Source: DASYPQ01 sp041488095 (GTDB lineage: Bacteria; Planctomycetota; UBA1135; GCA-002686595). From it: a DNA stretch of 42,946 bases. Under the pieces are notes generated by a model. It saw nothing but the letters and a program-made list of their open reading frames with translations, made no database searches and was not told where the DNA came from. Where the stretch lies: positions 1-42,946 of the forward strand of contig JBGPOP010000036.1 of NCBI GenBank assembly GCA_041488095.1, written 5' to 3'. Of the stretch, positions 7,845 to 15,976 are shown piece after piece. Every line of letters begins with the position of its first letter. Position 1 is the stretch's first letter. Both the position numbers and the translations under genes were made by a program.

Positions 7845-8978
7845 ATGATCCTCCATCCGCAAGTTGCCAAGGACACCGAACGCGACGAGCCGCGCGCACT
7901 GATCGCGATCTTCCTGCGCGGTGCGGCGGACGGGCTCGCGCTCGTGCCGCCGGTGGGGGACGACGACTACCACCGCGCGCGGCCGCGCATCGCCGTGCAG
8001 GCGAGCGAGGGCCTGCGCCTCGACGGTTTCTTCGCGCTGCACCCGCTGATGGCGGAGCTCCTGCCGCTCTTCCAGGAAGGCCAGCTCTCGATCGTCCACG
8101 CCTGCGGCAGCGACGACGACACGCGCTCGCACTTCGAGGCGCAGGACCTGATGGAGCACGGCGGCACGAGCGTCGCGGGCGGCTGGATCGGCCGCTGGCT
8201 GCGCGCGTCCGGGGGCAGCGGCCCGCTCGCGGCGCTCGCGCTCGGCCCGCAGCTCCCCGAGAGTCTGCGCGGCGCGCCCAGCGCGGCCGCACTGGAGAGC
8301 CTCGACGAGCTGCGGCCGGGCGACGACACCGAGCCGGTGCGCGAAGTGCTCGGCGAGCTCTACCGCGGCGACGAGCTGCTCGGCCCGAGCGCCTGCGATG
8401 CTCTTGCCGCTGCGGCGCGCATCGGCGAGCTCGCGCAACGGACGTACCAGCCCGAGCACGGCGCGGTCTACGCCACGGCAGCGGACGGCGAGATCGCACA
8501 GGACTTCGGCCGCGGGCTCGCGCGCATCGCGCAGCTCGTCAAGGCGCGCGTCGGCGTGCGCGCCGCGACGCTCGACCTCGAGGGCTGGGACAGCCACTTC
8601 GTGCAGGAAACCGTCATCGCGCCGCGACTGCGCGCGGTCGCGCTCGCCCTTTCGGCCTTCGCGCGCGACCTCGGCCCGCTGCTTGCGACGACGAGCGTCG
8701 TGGTGATGACCGAGTTCGGACGGCGCGTGGGGGAGAACGGCTCCCTCGGAACCGACCACGGCCGCGGCGGTGCCTTCTTCGTGCTCGGCGGTGGGACGAG
8801 CGGGGGAATGCACTGCCGTTGGCCGGGGCTCGGCGAGGGCTCGCTGATCGGGCCGGGCGACCTGTCGGTCGTGCACGACTACCGCGATGCACTCGCGGGC
8901 GTGCTCGCGCGCCACGGCGCCGGCGACCGGATGGAGCGGGTTTTCCCCGGGCGGGTGATCGCGCCCATGCCGGTCTAG
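7845..8978 (+). CDS. DUF1501 family (sulfatase-like fold) protein
   Basis: The 377-aa product has the DUF1501 hallmarks: IFLRGAADGLALVPPVGDDD near the N-terminus, FFALHPLMAELLPLFQEGQL, then VHACGSDDDTRSHFEAQDLM, the TEFGRRVGENGSLGTDHGRG block carrying probable metal ligands, and a C-terminal HDYRDALAGVLARH. Those residues align with the alkaline phosphatase/sulfatase superfamily. Unlike many homologues it has no Tat leader of its own, which suggests it stays cytoplasmic or travels with the Tat-exported DUF1800 partner. ATG at 7845 lies 2 nt after the DUF1800 stop. It is the last gene of the ECF operon. Confidence 0.92.
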   Translation: MILHPQVAKDTERDEPRALIAIFLRGAADGLALVPPVGDDDYHRARPRIAVQASEGLRLDGFFALHPLMAELLPLFQEGQLSIVHACGSDDDTRSHFEAQDLMEHGGTSVAGGWIGRWLRASGGSGPLAALALGPQLPESLRGAPSAAALESLDELRPGDDTEPVREVLGELYRGDELLGPSACDALAAAARIGELAQRTYQPEHGAVYATAADGEIAQDFGRGLARIAQLVKARVGVRAATLDLEGWDSHFVQETVIAPRLRAVALALSAFARDLGPLLATTSVVVMTEFGRRVGENGSLGTDHGRGGAFFVLGGGTSGGMHCRWPGLGEGSLIGPGDLSVVHDYRDALAGVLARHGAGDRMERVFPGRVIAPMPV

Positions 8979-9093
8979 CGCGAGCCTGTCCGTCCCGAGA
9001 TCCCCATCCGCGTAGCAGCGAGCCCAGCTCGCGGCGCGCATGCCAGTCCTCGGGGCCTCGATCGAGCCTCCGTAGGTGCTCGACACGGAGCCC

Positions 9094-9132
9094 GGAACCC
9101 CCATCCTGAGGGCCGTGAGGGGGGTTCGCCTC
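9094..9132 (+). repeat. 39-bp dispersed hairpin repeat, copy 1
   Basis: These 39 nt are identical to 42664-42702 and in the same orientation. The repeat contains the inverted arms GAACCCCC (9095-9102) and GGGGGTTC (9120-9127), an 8-bp stem around a 17-nt loop that can itself form CCTGAGG pairings. It lies 115 nt after the DUF1501 stop and could act as a 3'-end structure for that operon, although there is no T-tract. Two exact copies 33.6 kb apart suggest a genome-wide intergenic repeat family. Confidence 0.75.
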
Positions 9133-9234
9133 CTCACATGTCGATGCGAGGCGCGCCGTGGCGGTGCCTACGTGAGTACGCTCGGTCGTCCCACCTCGCT
9201 GCCCGGGCGCGCCGTGGGCCGACGTGTCGCGTCA

Positions 9235-9268
9235 CGGCGCGCGCGGGTTCACGAGCCCGCGCGTGCCG
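9235..9268 (+). promoter_or_regulatory. Very stable 13-bp hairpin directly upstream of a TTG start
   Basis: The arms CGGCGCGCGCGGG (9235-9247) and CCCGCGCGTGCCG (9256-9268) pair over 13 positions with one G-U pair and an 8-nt loop, TTCACGAG. It ends 4 nt before the TTG I chose as start of the next gene. As RNA it would occlude the translation start region. It is not a tRNA: the loop is 8 nt and no cloverleaf surrounds it. Confidence 0.45.
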
Positions 9269-9272
9269 CAGG

Positions 9273-9692
9273 TTGAAGCTGATTCGAGAGGATCTCTGGC
9301 GCATTCCCCTCGTGCTCATTCTTTCCATGGTTGGCGCGTACACATGCGCCCTCGCATACATCGCCGTGCTCCAGTGGTCGCTTCCGCCTACGGACCAAGC
9401 GTTCGGACAGGATCTCTCTGAAACGCTTCACGATCCCTTCGTGTGGAACACCGCCGTCTGGTTCGCCAACGCAGCCGGGCTCGCTGTCTGGATCCCTGCG
9501 TTCTTTGCCGTGCGAGGTCGCAACCTGATCGTGTGCTTTGCAGTCGCCCTGGCCAGTGCGATCGCGGAGATCGCGGTGGTCACGCCCTTCCTTGGGCCGT
9601 TCGCAATCCTGGGAGCACTTCTGGCGATCACAGGCGCTCTGATCTGGTGCCGGCGATCCAAGGCAAGGATCCTCCGGCTCAGGACCGCCTAA
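9273..9692 (+). CDS. Small multi-span membrane protein
   Basis: The 139-aa product begins (TTG) with LIREDLWRIPLVLILSMVGA and has about four hydrophobic spans: the N-terminal one, WFANAAGLAVWIPAFFAV, LIVCFAVALASAIAEIAVV, and FAILGALLAITGALIW. It ends in a basic tail (CRRSKARILRLRTA), consistent with a cytosolic C-terminus. No family recognised. The frame is open further upstream, but that part is Arg-rich and lies inside the strong hairpin, so I prefer the TTG at 9273; a GCAGG precedes it. The next gene follows after 45 nt on the same strand. Confidence 0.6.
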   Translation: MKLIREDLWRIPLVLILSMVGAYTCALAYIAVLQWSLPPTDQAFGQDLSETLHDPFVWNTAVWFANAAGLAVWIPAFFAVRGRNLIVCFAVALASAIAEIAVVTPFLGPFAILGALLAITGALIWCRRSKARILRLRTA

Positions 9693-9737
9693 TCCACCGA
9701 GGGTCCGAACGGGCCGGCCGGGGGTAGCCTGTCGCCC

Positions 9738-10400
9738 ATGGAGGCAGCCCTCCGACCCCATCGCGGCGGGACGGTCCTCGCGCTCGGGGTTCTGAGCCTG
9801 GCGACATTCCTCGCGATCGTCTGCCTGGAGTCTCGCAGCTCTGAGGCCGGACAACTCCATGTCCTGGTGGGCTTCGTTGTGGTGCCGCTGGGACTGCTGG
9901 CCTGCATCCTCGGATGGAGGCAGTCGGCTGCGATGAGAGCGCGCCGCATCGATCCAGCGGGTCGCCGCAAGACCCGGATCGGCCAAGTCCTCGGCGCAGC
10001 AGCCGTCGTGCTGTCGGTATTGCTATTGGCCTGGGTCTTCCTGTTCTTTCGTGAAGAGGAGTCAGTCCTCATGTCGGACGGCACATGTGTCGTCACCCAG
10101 TTCCGCAATGGACATGTCCCTGAGGTCCAATACCACGAGGCGCTCGGATCAGATGGACACCTTGTCAAGGAGGGTCTCTACGTCCGCTGGGGTCACGACG
10201 GAGTGAAGCTCGAAGAGGGCAGCTATCACGAGGGCAAGCGTCTCGGTGAGTGGACCTTTCGGAACGAGGATGGGTCGTTCGATGCCGCGCGGTCGGGCTA
10301 CTACGCGAACGATGTTCGGGTCGAGGGGCGCGCCGCGTCGTCTCCTCCGGGTGACTACCCCGTGAAGCTGCCTCCCGCAGGTTACACGCAGCCGCGGTGA
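9738..10400 (+). CDS. Membrane protein with C-terminal MORN-like repeat
   Basis: The 220-aa product has three hydrophobic spans in its first about 110 residues (TVLALGVLSLATFLAIVCLE, LHVLVGFVVVPLGLLACILG, VLGAAAVVLSVLLLAWVFLF), resembling DUF4190-type small membrane domains. A short extracytoplasmic region follows with a MORN_2-type motif, then GVKLEEGSYHEGKRLGEWTF and RNEDGSFDAARSGYY. Such repeats occur in many exported bacterial proteins annotated 'YwqK-like'; a toxin-antitoxin role is not supported here. ATG at 9738 is the first in frame. Confidence 0.75.
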   Translation: MEAALRPHRGGTVLALGVLSLATFLAIVCLESRSSEAGQLHVLVGFVVVPLGLLACILGWRQSAAMRARRIDPAGRRKTRIGQVLGAAAVVLSVLLLAWVFLFFREEESVLMSDGTCVVTQFRNGHVPEVQYHEALGSDGHLVKEGLYVRWGHDGVKLEEGSYHEGKRLGEWTFRNEDGSFDAARSGYYANDVRVEGRAASSPPGDYPVKLPPAGYTQPR

Positions 10401-10563
10401 TGGTCGGGAGTGACTCCACCGACTCGCGTGCTGCTCTTGGTCACGGCCGGTCTCCTGGGTTTGGAACTGCGAGTCAAGCACCCCACACCGGCTTCGGCGC
10501 GGATGAGCCCGACGGATACCACCGCCGACGCCGCGCGTGCCGGCGCTCCGGTATCCTGGGGTC

Positions 10564-12675
10564 ATGAACACTCCGCGCTCCTCCGTCGCCAGCAGGATGG
10601 GCTTGGCCGCCCTGCTCGTCCCGGCGCAAGTACTCCCGACCCGCCAGCAGACCGTGCTTCACGTCGCCCGCGCCGGTAGCGATACCTGGTCAGGACGCCT
10701 CGAAGCCCCCAATGCGGCCCTCTCCGACGGCCCCGTCGCCACGGTCGCACGAGCCCGCGATCTGGTCCGTGCTCTGGAACGCGACTCGGGCGGCGCGCTC
10801 AAGGGGCCGGTGACGATCCTCCTCCACGACGGCGTCTACAGCCTCAGCGAGCCCCTCGTGCTCACCTCCGAGGACTCCGGCGACGCCGACCATCCGATCA
10901 CCTACGCCTCCGCAGCCGGCGAGCACCCCGTCCTCAGCGCCGGACGCCGACTCCCCCGCTGGCGCAGCGTGACGCTCGACGGCAAGAAGCTCTGGTCCGC
11001 CGACATCCAGGAGATCCGCACCTCCATGAAGATGGACCGCTGGACCTTCCGCGAGCTGTATGTGAACAACCAGCGTCGCACCCGGGCCCGTTGCCCCGAT
11101 GTGGGGTATCTCCACATCGAAGACATCCCCGATCTCCCGCCCGACACCCAGTGGACCGACGGGAAGAACAACTTCCGCTTCCGGGAGGCCGATGCGACGG
11201 TCTGGAAGAAAGCAGCCAGCGCCGATCTGGTCGTCTTCACCCGCTGGATCGACACCCACCTCACCGTCGCCGGCATCGATCTCGAGAAGCGCATCGCCAC
11301 ATTCACCAAGCGTACCACCTTCCTTCTCAACCCCGGCGATCTCTACTTCCTCGAAGGCAGCGCCGCGTTCCTCGACTCTCCTGGCGAGTGGTTCCTCGAC
11401 GACAAGGCCGGCACGATCTACTACATGCCGCTTCCCGGCGAGACCATCGACCATTCAATTGCCGCTGCACCCGTCTTCACGAGTGTGCTGGAGCTCCACG
11501 GTGAACCCGAGCAAGGCCGGTTCGTCCAGCACGTCCGATTCGAAGGGCTCACCTTCTCCCACGCCCAGTGGTGGTTCCCGGAGGAGTACAAGCCGGGCCG
11601 GCCTTCCGTCGACCCGATGGGTTTCGTGCAGGCCGCCTGGGGCGTGCCCGGCGCCGTCCACGCCGATGGCGCTCGCCACGTCGCCTTCATCGACTGCACG
11701 ATCTCCCACGTCGGCGGCTACGGCTTCGAGCTCGCCCGGGGCTGCACCGATGACGTGTTCTCCCGCTGCACCATCACCGACCTGGGTGCCGGCGGCGTGA
11801 AGATCGGCGAGACGGTCGTCCGCGAGAGCGCCGCCGACCGCACCGCCCGCAACACCGTCGAAGACTGCACCCTCACCGACGGCGGCCACATCCACCACCA
11901 GGCCATCGGCCTGTGGATCGGCCAATCCAGCGAAAACCGCGTCACGCACAACCGCATCACCGAGTTCGATTACTCCGGCATCTCGATCGGCTGGACCTGG
12001 GGGTACGGCCCATCGCAGGCCGGCGGGAACATCGTCGAGCTCAACGAGATCGACCATCTGGGCGATCGGCCCGGCAACACCGAACCGCCGCTGGGCGACA
12101 TGGGCGGGATCTACACGCTGGGAACTCAGAGCGGCACCGTGATCCGCAACAACTTCTTCCACGACATCGCCGGGCGCACCATCGCCTGGGGGATCTACTT
12201 CGATGAGGGCTCCACCGGGATCGTCGCCGAGAACAACCTCGTTCTCCGTACCACGCACGGTGGGTTCCACCAGCACTACGGGAAGGAGAACGTGGTGCAG
12301 AACAACATCTTTGCGATGGGCCGCGACGCCCAGGTCTGGCGCACCCGTCGCGAGGAGCACACCTCCTTCACCTTCGCTCGCAATATCGTCGTCGCCGACA
12401 ACGACAAGTGGTTCAACGGCGACTGGTCCGGCGGCGTGGTGCTCCAGAACAACCTCTATTGGCGCACCGACGCCAAGCCCGTCCCGTTCCCCGGTGGCAA
12501 AGACCTCAGCGCCTGGCTTGCAACCGGCCTGGACACCGGCTCCGTCGTTGCGGACCCCAAGCTCGATCTCGCCCATCCCACGCACTTCGCTGTAGCCGAC
12601 GACTCCCCAGCCCGGGCGCTCGGGTTCCAACCCTTCGAGCTCGCCACCGTCGGACCCCGCCCCAAGGGGCCGTGA
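10564..12675 (+). CDS. Secreted right-handed beta-helix protein, GH141-like glycoside hydrolase
   Basis: The 703-aa product has a signal-like N-terminus (RMGLAALLVPAQVLPTRQ) and then the block typical of GH141-type proteins. It has a 'VARAGSDTWSGR' opening, a repeated-Ala helix ATVARARDLVRALERDSGG, then GPVTILLHDGVYSLSEPLVL, SEDSG, ITYASAAGEHPVLSAGRR, and a jelly-roll insert with LYVNNQRRTRARCP. The second half is a parallel beta-helix rich in Asn ladders (ENRVTHNRITEFDYSGISIG, VIRNNFFHDIAGRTIAWGIY, ENNLVLRTTHGG, VQNNIFAMGRDAQVW). GH141 members include an alpha-L-fucosidase from pectin degradation and a xylanase; the substrate cannot be read here. No transporter or other CAZyme flanks it. ATG at 10564 has GGGG just upstream; an upstream in-frame start at 10537 would spoil the signal peptide. 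Confidence 0.85.
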   Translation: MNTPRSSVASRMGLAALLVPAQVLPTRQQTVLHVARAGSDTWSGRLEAPNAALSDGPVATVARARDLVRALERDSGGALKGPVTILLHDGVYSLSEPLVLTSEDSGDADHPITYASAAGEHPVLSAGRRLPRWRSVTLDGKKLWSADIQEIRTSMKMDRWTFRELYVNNQRRTRARCPDVGYLHIEDIPDLPPDTQWTDGKNNFRFREADATVWKKAASADLVVFTRWIDTHLTVAGIDLEKRIATFTKRTTFLLNPGDLYFLEGSAAFLDSPGEWFLDDKAGTIYYMPLPGETIDHSIAAAPVFTSVLELHGEPEQGRFVQHVRFEGLTFSHAQWWFPEEYKPGRPSVDPMGFVQAAWGVPGAVHADGARHVAFIDCTISHVGGYGFELARGCTDDVFSRCTITDLGAGGVKIGETVVRESAADRTARNTVEDCTLTDGGHIHHQAIGLWIGQSSENRVTHNRITEFDYSGISIGWTWGYGPSQAGGNIVELNEIDHLGDRPGNTEPPLGDMGGIYTLGTQSGTVIRNNFFHDIAGRTIAWGIYFDEGSTGIVAENNLVLRTTHGGFHQHYGKENVVQNNIFAMGRDAQVWRTRREEHTSFTFARNIVVADNDKWFNGDWSGGVVLQNNLYWRTDAKPVPFPGGKDLSAWLATGLDTGSVVADPKLDLAHPTHFAVADDSPARALGFQPFELATVGPRPKGP

Positions 12676-12697
12676 CCACCGCTCCCCCAGCCGCCAA

Positions 12698-12738
12698 TCT
12701 CGAACGAAGTGAAAGTCGAGAACGCTGCCCGCGCGGGC
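12698..12738. terminator. Paired stem-loops between convergent genes
   Basis: TCTCGA at 12698-12703 pairs with TCGAGA at 12716-12721, and 12727-12738 is the palindrome GCCCGCGCGGGC. They lie between the ends of two convergent genes (12675 and 12756). There is no T-run, so any terminator function would not be classical. Confidence 0.3.
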
Positions 12739-12755
12739 GACTCGCGCGCGGAGAG

Positions 12756-13481
12756 CTACTTGTCCTCCACCGCGTTGAATACCTTCTTCACCTTGTCTCC
12801 CTCGAGCAGGACAAGGCCGTGCAGCGCCGAGGACAGGCCGGTGAGCGGGAAGCCCGGTGGCGCGCTCCCGAGGAAGAGCCGCTGCTCCTGGTCGGCGATG
12901 ACGACGCCGACACCCCCCTCGTCGAAGAGGCAGAGCGAGAGACCCTCGCCGCCGTTGGCCGAGTCGAGCCCGAGGTTTGCGCGGTAGTGGTCGCCGACCT
13001 TGAGGAGCCCGTAGCCGGTGCGCTCGAAGCCCTGCTCGTCGTTGATCACGAGGCCCGTCGACGCACCGATGCGCTTCCCGATGTTCGGGTCGGGCACCCC
13101 ATCGCCGAGCGCGAGGCGGTCGAATCCCGCTGCGTCGAGGACCAGGAGCCCGTTCACGTCGTGGCGATACCCCTTGTAGAAGTCGAGGTACTCCTTCGGA
13201 AAGCGCGGCCCCCACGTCTTCGCGACGCGTTCGGGGTCCGTGCGCACGCGGTTCTTCGCGAAGGGTATCGGCGCGCCGAGGAGGATGCGCTCGCGGCCGG
13301 CTTCGTCCTCGATGACGAGGCCGCGCGCACGCAGGACGCCGTCGCCCGGCGGCTTGGACTGGAGGGAGGAGAGGATGAGCACGCAGGCGAGCACCGCCAG
13401 GAGCGAGCCAACGAATTTCATGCGCGCGAGCTGGCGCTCCAGGCGATCGATGCGGTCGTTCAATCCATCGTCACGATCCAT
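12756..13481 (-). CDS. Membrane-anchored protein with three 'xxDExGxER' beta repeats
   Basis: The 241-aa product has a cytosolic coiled start (DDGLNDRIDRLERQLARM), then a single span (FVGSLLAVLACVLILSSL) and an extracytoplasmic domain. That domain contains three copies of a short beta motif: ARGLVIEDEAGRERILLGAP, NGLLVLDAAGFDRLALGDG and TGLVINDEQGFERTGYG. Related motifs occur in uncharacterised anchored proteins where they form a beta-roll-like surface; no function is known. ATG at 13481 has GGAGGAG immediately upstream on its strand, a strong ribosome site that decides the start. It is convergent with the GH141-like gene. Confidence 0.82.
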   Translation of the reverse strand: MDRDDGLNDRIDRLERQLARMKFVGSLLAVLACVLILSSLQSKPPGDGVLRARGLVIEDEAGRERILLGAPIPFAKNRVRTDPERVAKTWGPRFPKEYLDFYKGYRHDVNGLLVLDAAGFDRLALGDGVPDPNIGKRIGASTGLVINDEQGFERTGYGLLKVGDHYRANLGLDSANGGEGLSLCLFDEGGVGVVIADQEQRLFLGSAPPGFPLTGLSSALHGLVLLEGDKVKKVFNAVEDK

Positions 13482-13998
13482 GTCTCCTCCTCGGGGTTCG
13501 AAACAGACGCTGTGTGCTCCGAGACTTCGTCGGGGGCCCGCGCACCCGGGGAGCCCACGGACAATCCCGATGCGGCGAAGGGAATCAGGTTCTTGTTCAT
13601 TACACACCCAGACTGCTCCAGTCGAACATCGAGGTGGGACTGCGGCGGACCGAAGCGGACAAGCCGTGACTGGAGAGGTCTGGAGCGGACATCGAGCGGT
13701 AGCCACGCCCCAGCTTCCCAAGCCGGATGTCGCGGGTTCGATCGCCGTCGCCCGCTCCACACAACTTGCGATGTGACGCAGAGTTACGACGGCGCTCCTT
13801 TCGGGGCGTGAGTCGCGCGCGGCGTTCGTGCCGTCGATGTGACGCGTCGCCGCGTCCGCTCCCGACCGCCAAAGTCCGCAATTGACCGCCGTTCCTGCCA
13901 CCCATCGGTAGGGTAGGTGATCACCGGCCGAGAAACCTCGATCCAAACATGAGTTACCTCGACATCCGGAGGGTGCAACTCAGGGAGGCAAGTTCGTC
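13482..13998. other. Intergenic region holding a tRNA-like relic
   Basis: No protein gene seen. The middle holds a decayed tRNA-Gly-like sequence (listed separately). The 3' part holds the leader of the propeller gene, with GGAGG about 11 nt before its ATG. A TTGACC at 13882 could be a -35 element, but no well-spaced -10 follows. Confidence 0.45.
13685..13759 (+). pseudogene. Degenerate tRNA-Gly(CCC)-like sequence
   Basis: Over 75 nt the segment follows tRNA-Gly: acceptor GCGGACA against CGCCCGC with two A-C mismatches, then a discriminator and encoded CCA (CTCCA at the 3' end). The anticodon arm is CCAGC-TTCCCAA-GCCGG (one A-C mismatch, anticodon CCC). The T-arm is GCGGG-TTCGATC-GCCGT, with a G-G clash at the loop-closing pair. 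The D-arm (about 13692-13706) cannot be folded. The 3' two thirds resemble standard Gly tRNAs closely, so this is probably a decayed gene or a partial copy left by integration rather than a working tRNA. Confidence 0.6.
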
Positions 13999-15702
13999 AT
14001 GAAAACGCTCATGCCGTGCCTCGCGACCACGCTCGTCATCCTCCTCGGAGACCGCCTTTGTGCCCAAAGCATCACGAGGGCGAGCGTCAGCTCGAGCCAG
14101 GTCCAGAGCAACGGATGGTCCTTCACGCCATCCGTGTCTGCCGACGGCAGGCACATCGTGTTCACCAGCAACGCGAGCAATCTCGTCACTGGAGACACGA
14201 ACGGCGCCTATGACATCTTCGACCATGACACGTGGACCGGAGCGACGGCCCGGGTCAGCTTGACGAACTCCGGAGCGGAGGCCAATTCGCAAAGTGACCT
14301 GGCCTCGATCTCCGCGGACGGGCGCTATGTGGCGTTCGAGAGCACCTCGACCAACCTCGTAGGCAGCACCAGCCCGGCTGCTTGGAGCGTCTACATCAGG
14401 GATCTGCTGGCAGGAACGACGACTCGGGTCAGCGTGGATTCGAGCGGCAACCCCGCGACTACGAACAGCTTCGCTGGGGGGATCTCTGGAGATGGTCGTT
14501 TCGTTGCATTCGTTTGCGCGAGCCAGCTCACGCCGAACGATCAGAATCTGGTGCAGGACGTGTTCGTGAGAGACGTACAGGCACGCGTCACCACGCTGGT
14601 GAGCGTCGGCACGAGCGGCACTTCGGGCAATGCCGACAGCGCGTACCCATCGATCTCTGCCGACGGACGATTCGTGGCATTCATGAGCAACGCCAGTGAT
14701 CTCGTGGCTGGAGACACGAACGGAGCGTCTGACATCTTCGTCCGTGATACCCAGACAGGGACGACGCTGGCCGCGACGGTAGACCCGAACTGGATCATCG
14801 GAAACCAGGGCAGCTCCAATCCATCGATCTCCGCGAGTGGCCGATACGTCGCGTTCGCAAGCACCGCCACGAATTTGGTGCTCGGGGATACCAACGGGGC
14901 GAGCGACGTGTTCGTTCGCGACATGCAGAGCTTGACGTTCAGCTTGGCAAGCGTGGACTCGAGTGGAGTTCAAGCTCAAGGAGGATCGTCCGCGTCGTCG
15001 CTATCGTCAGATGGGCGGTTCGTCGCATTCATCAGCGACGCAAGCAACCTCGTCCCGGGTGACACCAACGGCCATCTGGATGTGTTCGTGCATGACAACC
15101 AATCTGGATCCACGACCCGAGTGAGCGCGGTCAGCAGCGAAGGCAATGGGGACAGCCACTCTCCTTCGATCTCGACGGGCGGCTCACTGGTCGCATTCTG
15201 GAGCAACGCAACGAACCTGGTGTCGGGAGACACGAACGGGTTCAGCGATGTCTTCTTCTACGACCCTCTCCCCTGCGGCGGCTACCCGACCTACTGCACG
15301 GCGAAGGTGAACAGCCAAGGCTGCCTGCCCGAGATCTGCGCGAACGGCGTTCCCTCCTTCTCAGGTCCGGACGACTTCCACGTCACCGCCCACCACGTGT
15401 TGAACAACAAGACGGGAATCCTCCTGTGGTCGTACTCGCAAGGCAACCTGCCGCTCGGCGGCGGAACACTGTGCCTGGGGTCACCCTTCAAGAGGACGCC
15501 AGCCCAGAACTCGGGGGGCACGCCCGGGGTGAACGACTGCTCGGGCGCCTACTCGTTCTGGTTCAGCCAGGGCTACATGCTGTCGAAGGGCATCCCGGCT
15601 GGTGCGGTGGTCTACGCTCAGTACTGGAGTCGCGACCCATTCTTCCCTCCGCCGAACAACATCGGCCTCACGGACGGGATCCAGTTCACCGTGCAGCCGT
15701 GA
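13999..15702 (+). CDS. Secreted seven-repeat TolB/PD40-type beta-propeller with an unnamed C-terminal domain
   Basis: The 567-aa product has a signal peptide (KTLMPCLATTLVILLGDRLC, cleavage near AQS). Seven repeats of about 60 residues follow, with the pattern PSISADGRFVAF...SNASDLV.GDTNG.SDIFVRD...G. This is the WD40-like PD40 propeller seen in TolB-related exported proteins. Repeat 2 lacks the GDTNG turn and repeat 7 is shortened. The last about 130 residues (from CGGYPTYCTAKVNSQGCLPE) form a separate Cys-containing domain, including GILLWSYSQGNLPLGGGTLC and ending DGIQFTVQP. I have the impression that this module recurs on planctomycetal secreted proteins, but I cannot name it. ATG at 13999 has GGAGG upstream. 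A terminator-like hairpin follows at 15737. Confidence 0.87.
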   Translation: MKTLMPCLATTLVILLGDRLCAQSITRASVSSSQVQSNGWSFTPSVSADGRHIVFTSNASNLVTGDTNGAYDIFDHDTWTGATARVSLTNSGAEANSQSDLASISADGRYVAFESTSTNLVGSTSPAAWSVYIRDLLAGTTTRVSVDSSGNPATTNSFAGGISGDGRFVAFVCASQLTPNDQNLVQDVFVRDVQARVTTLVSVGTSGTSGNADSAYPSISADGRFVAFMSNASDLVAGDTNGASDIFVRDTQTGTTLAATVDPNWIIGNQGSSNPSISASGRYVAFASTATNLVLGDTNGASDVFVRDMQSLTFSLASVDSSGVQAQGGSSASSLSSDGRFVAFISDASNLVPGDTNGHLDVFVHDNQSGSTTRVSAVSSEGNGDSHSPSISTGGSLVAFWSNATNLVSGDTNGFSDVFFYDPLPCGGYPTYCTAKVNSQGCLPEICANGVPSFSGPDDFHVTAHHVLNNKTGILLWSYSQGNLPLGGGTLCLGSPFKRTPAQNSGGTPGVNDCSGAYSFWFSQGYMLSKGIPAGAVVYAQYWSRDPFFPPPNNIGLTDGIQFTVQP

Positions 15703-15736
15703 AGCCGTCGCTCGCTGTTCCACCCGACGACTGCGC

Positions 15737-15752
15737 GCCCGGGGGGCCGGGC
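15737..15752 (+). terminator. GC-rich hairpin after the propeller gene
   Basis: GCCCGG (15737-15742), loop GGGG, CCGGGC (15747-15752), then TTCTC. It lies 35 nt after the stop at 15702. The T-tract is weak, so this is only a possible intrinsic terminator. Confidence 0.4.
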
Positions 15753-15976
15753 TTCTCACGCCAACACTCCCGCTGATCGCGGGTCTCACACCCGGGCTCG
15801 AGAGCGTCAGCCCCCTCGCGACCCATCGTAGAGCGGAGCCGGCAGTCGATGCCGATGGTCCAAGAGAGTGTCCGGTGGTGGTACCCCCTCCCCCATGGAG
15901 GTAGCCCTCAAAGGCAACTGCGCCGCAAGGCAGGCCTTCTCCCCCATCAGAATGCCGGCCCGCGGTCTGCCTTTGC

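Noticed and set aside
5944..8499. Very long minus-strand open frame opposite the DUF1800/DUF1501 genes
   Set aside because: The translation is Arg/Ala-rich without domains, and the plus strand encodes clear families; it is an antisense shadow of GC-biased third positions.
9256..9268. T-arm-like sequence suggesting a tRNA near 9.25 kb
   Set aside because: Loop is 8 nt in a 13-bp hairpin and no acceptor, D or anticodon arm surrounds it.
11455..13215. Long minus-strand open frame opposite the GH141-like gene
   Set aside because: No domain or ribosome site; mirrors the codon bias of the real plus-strand gene.
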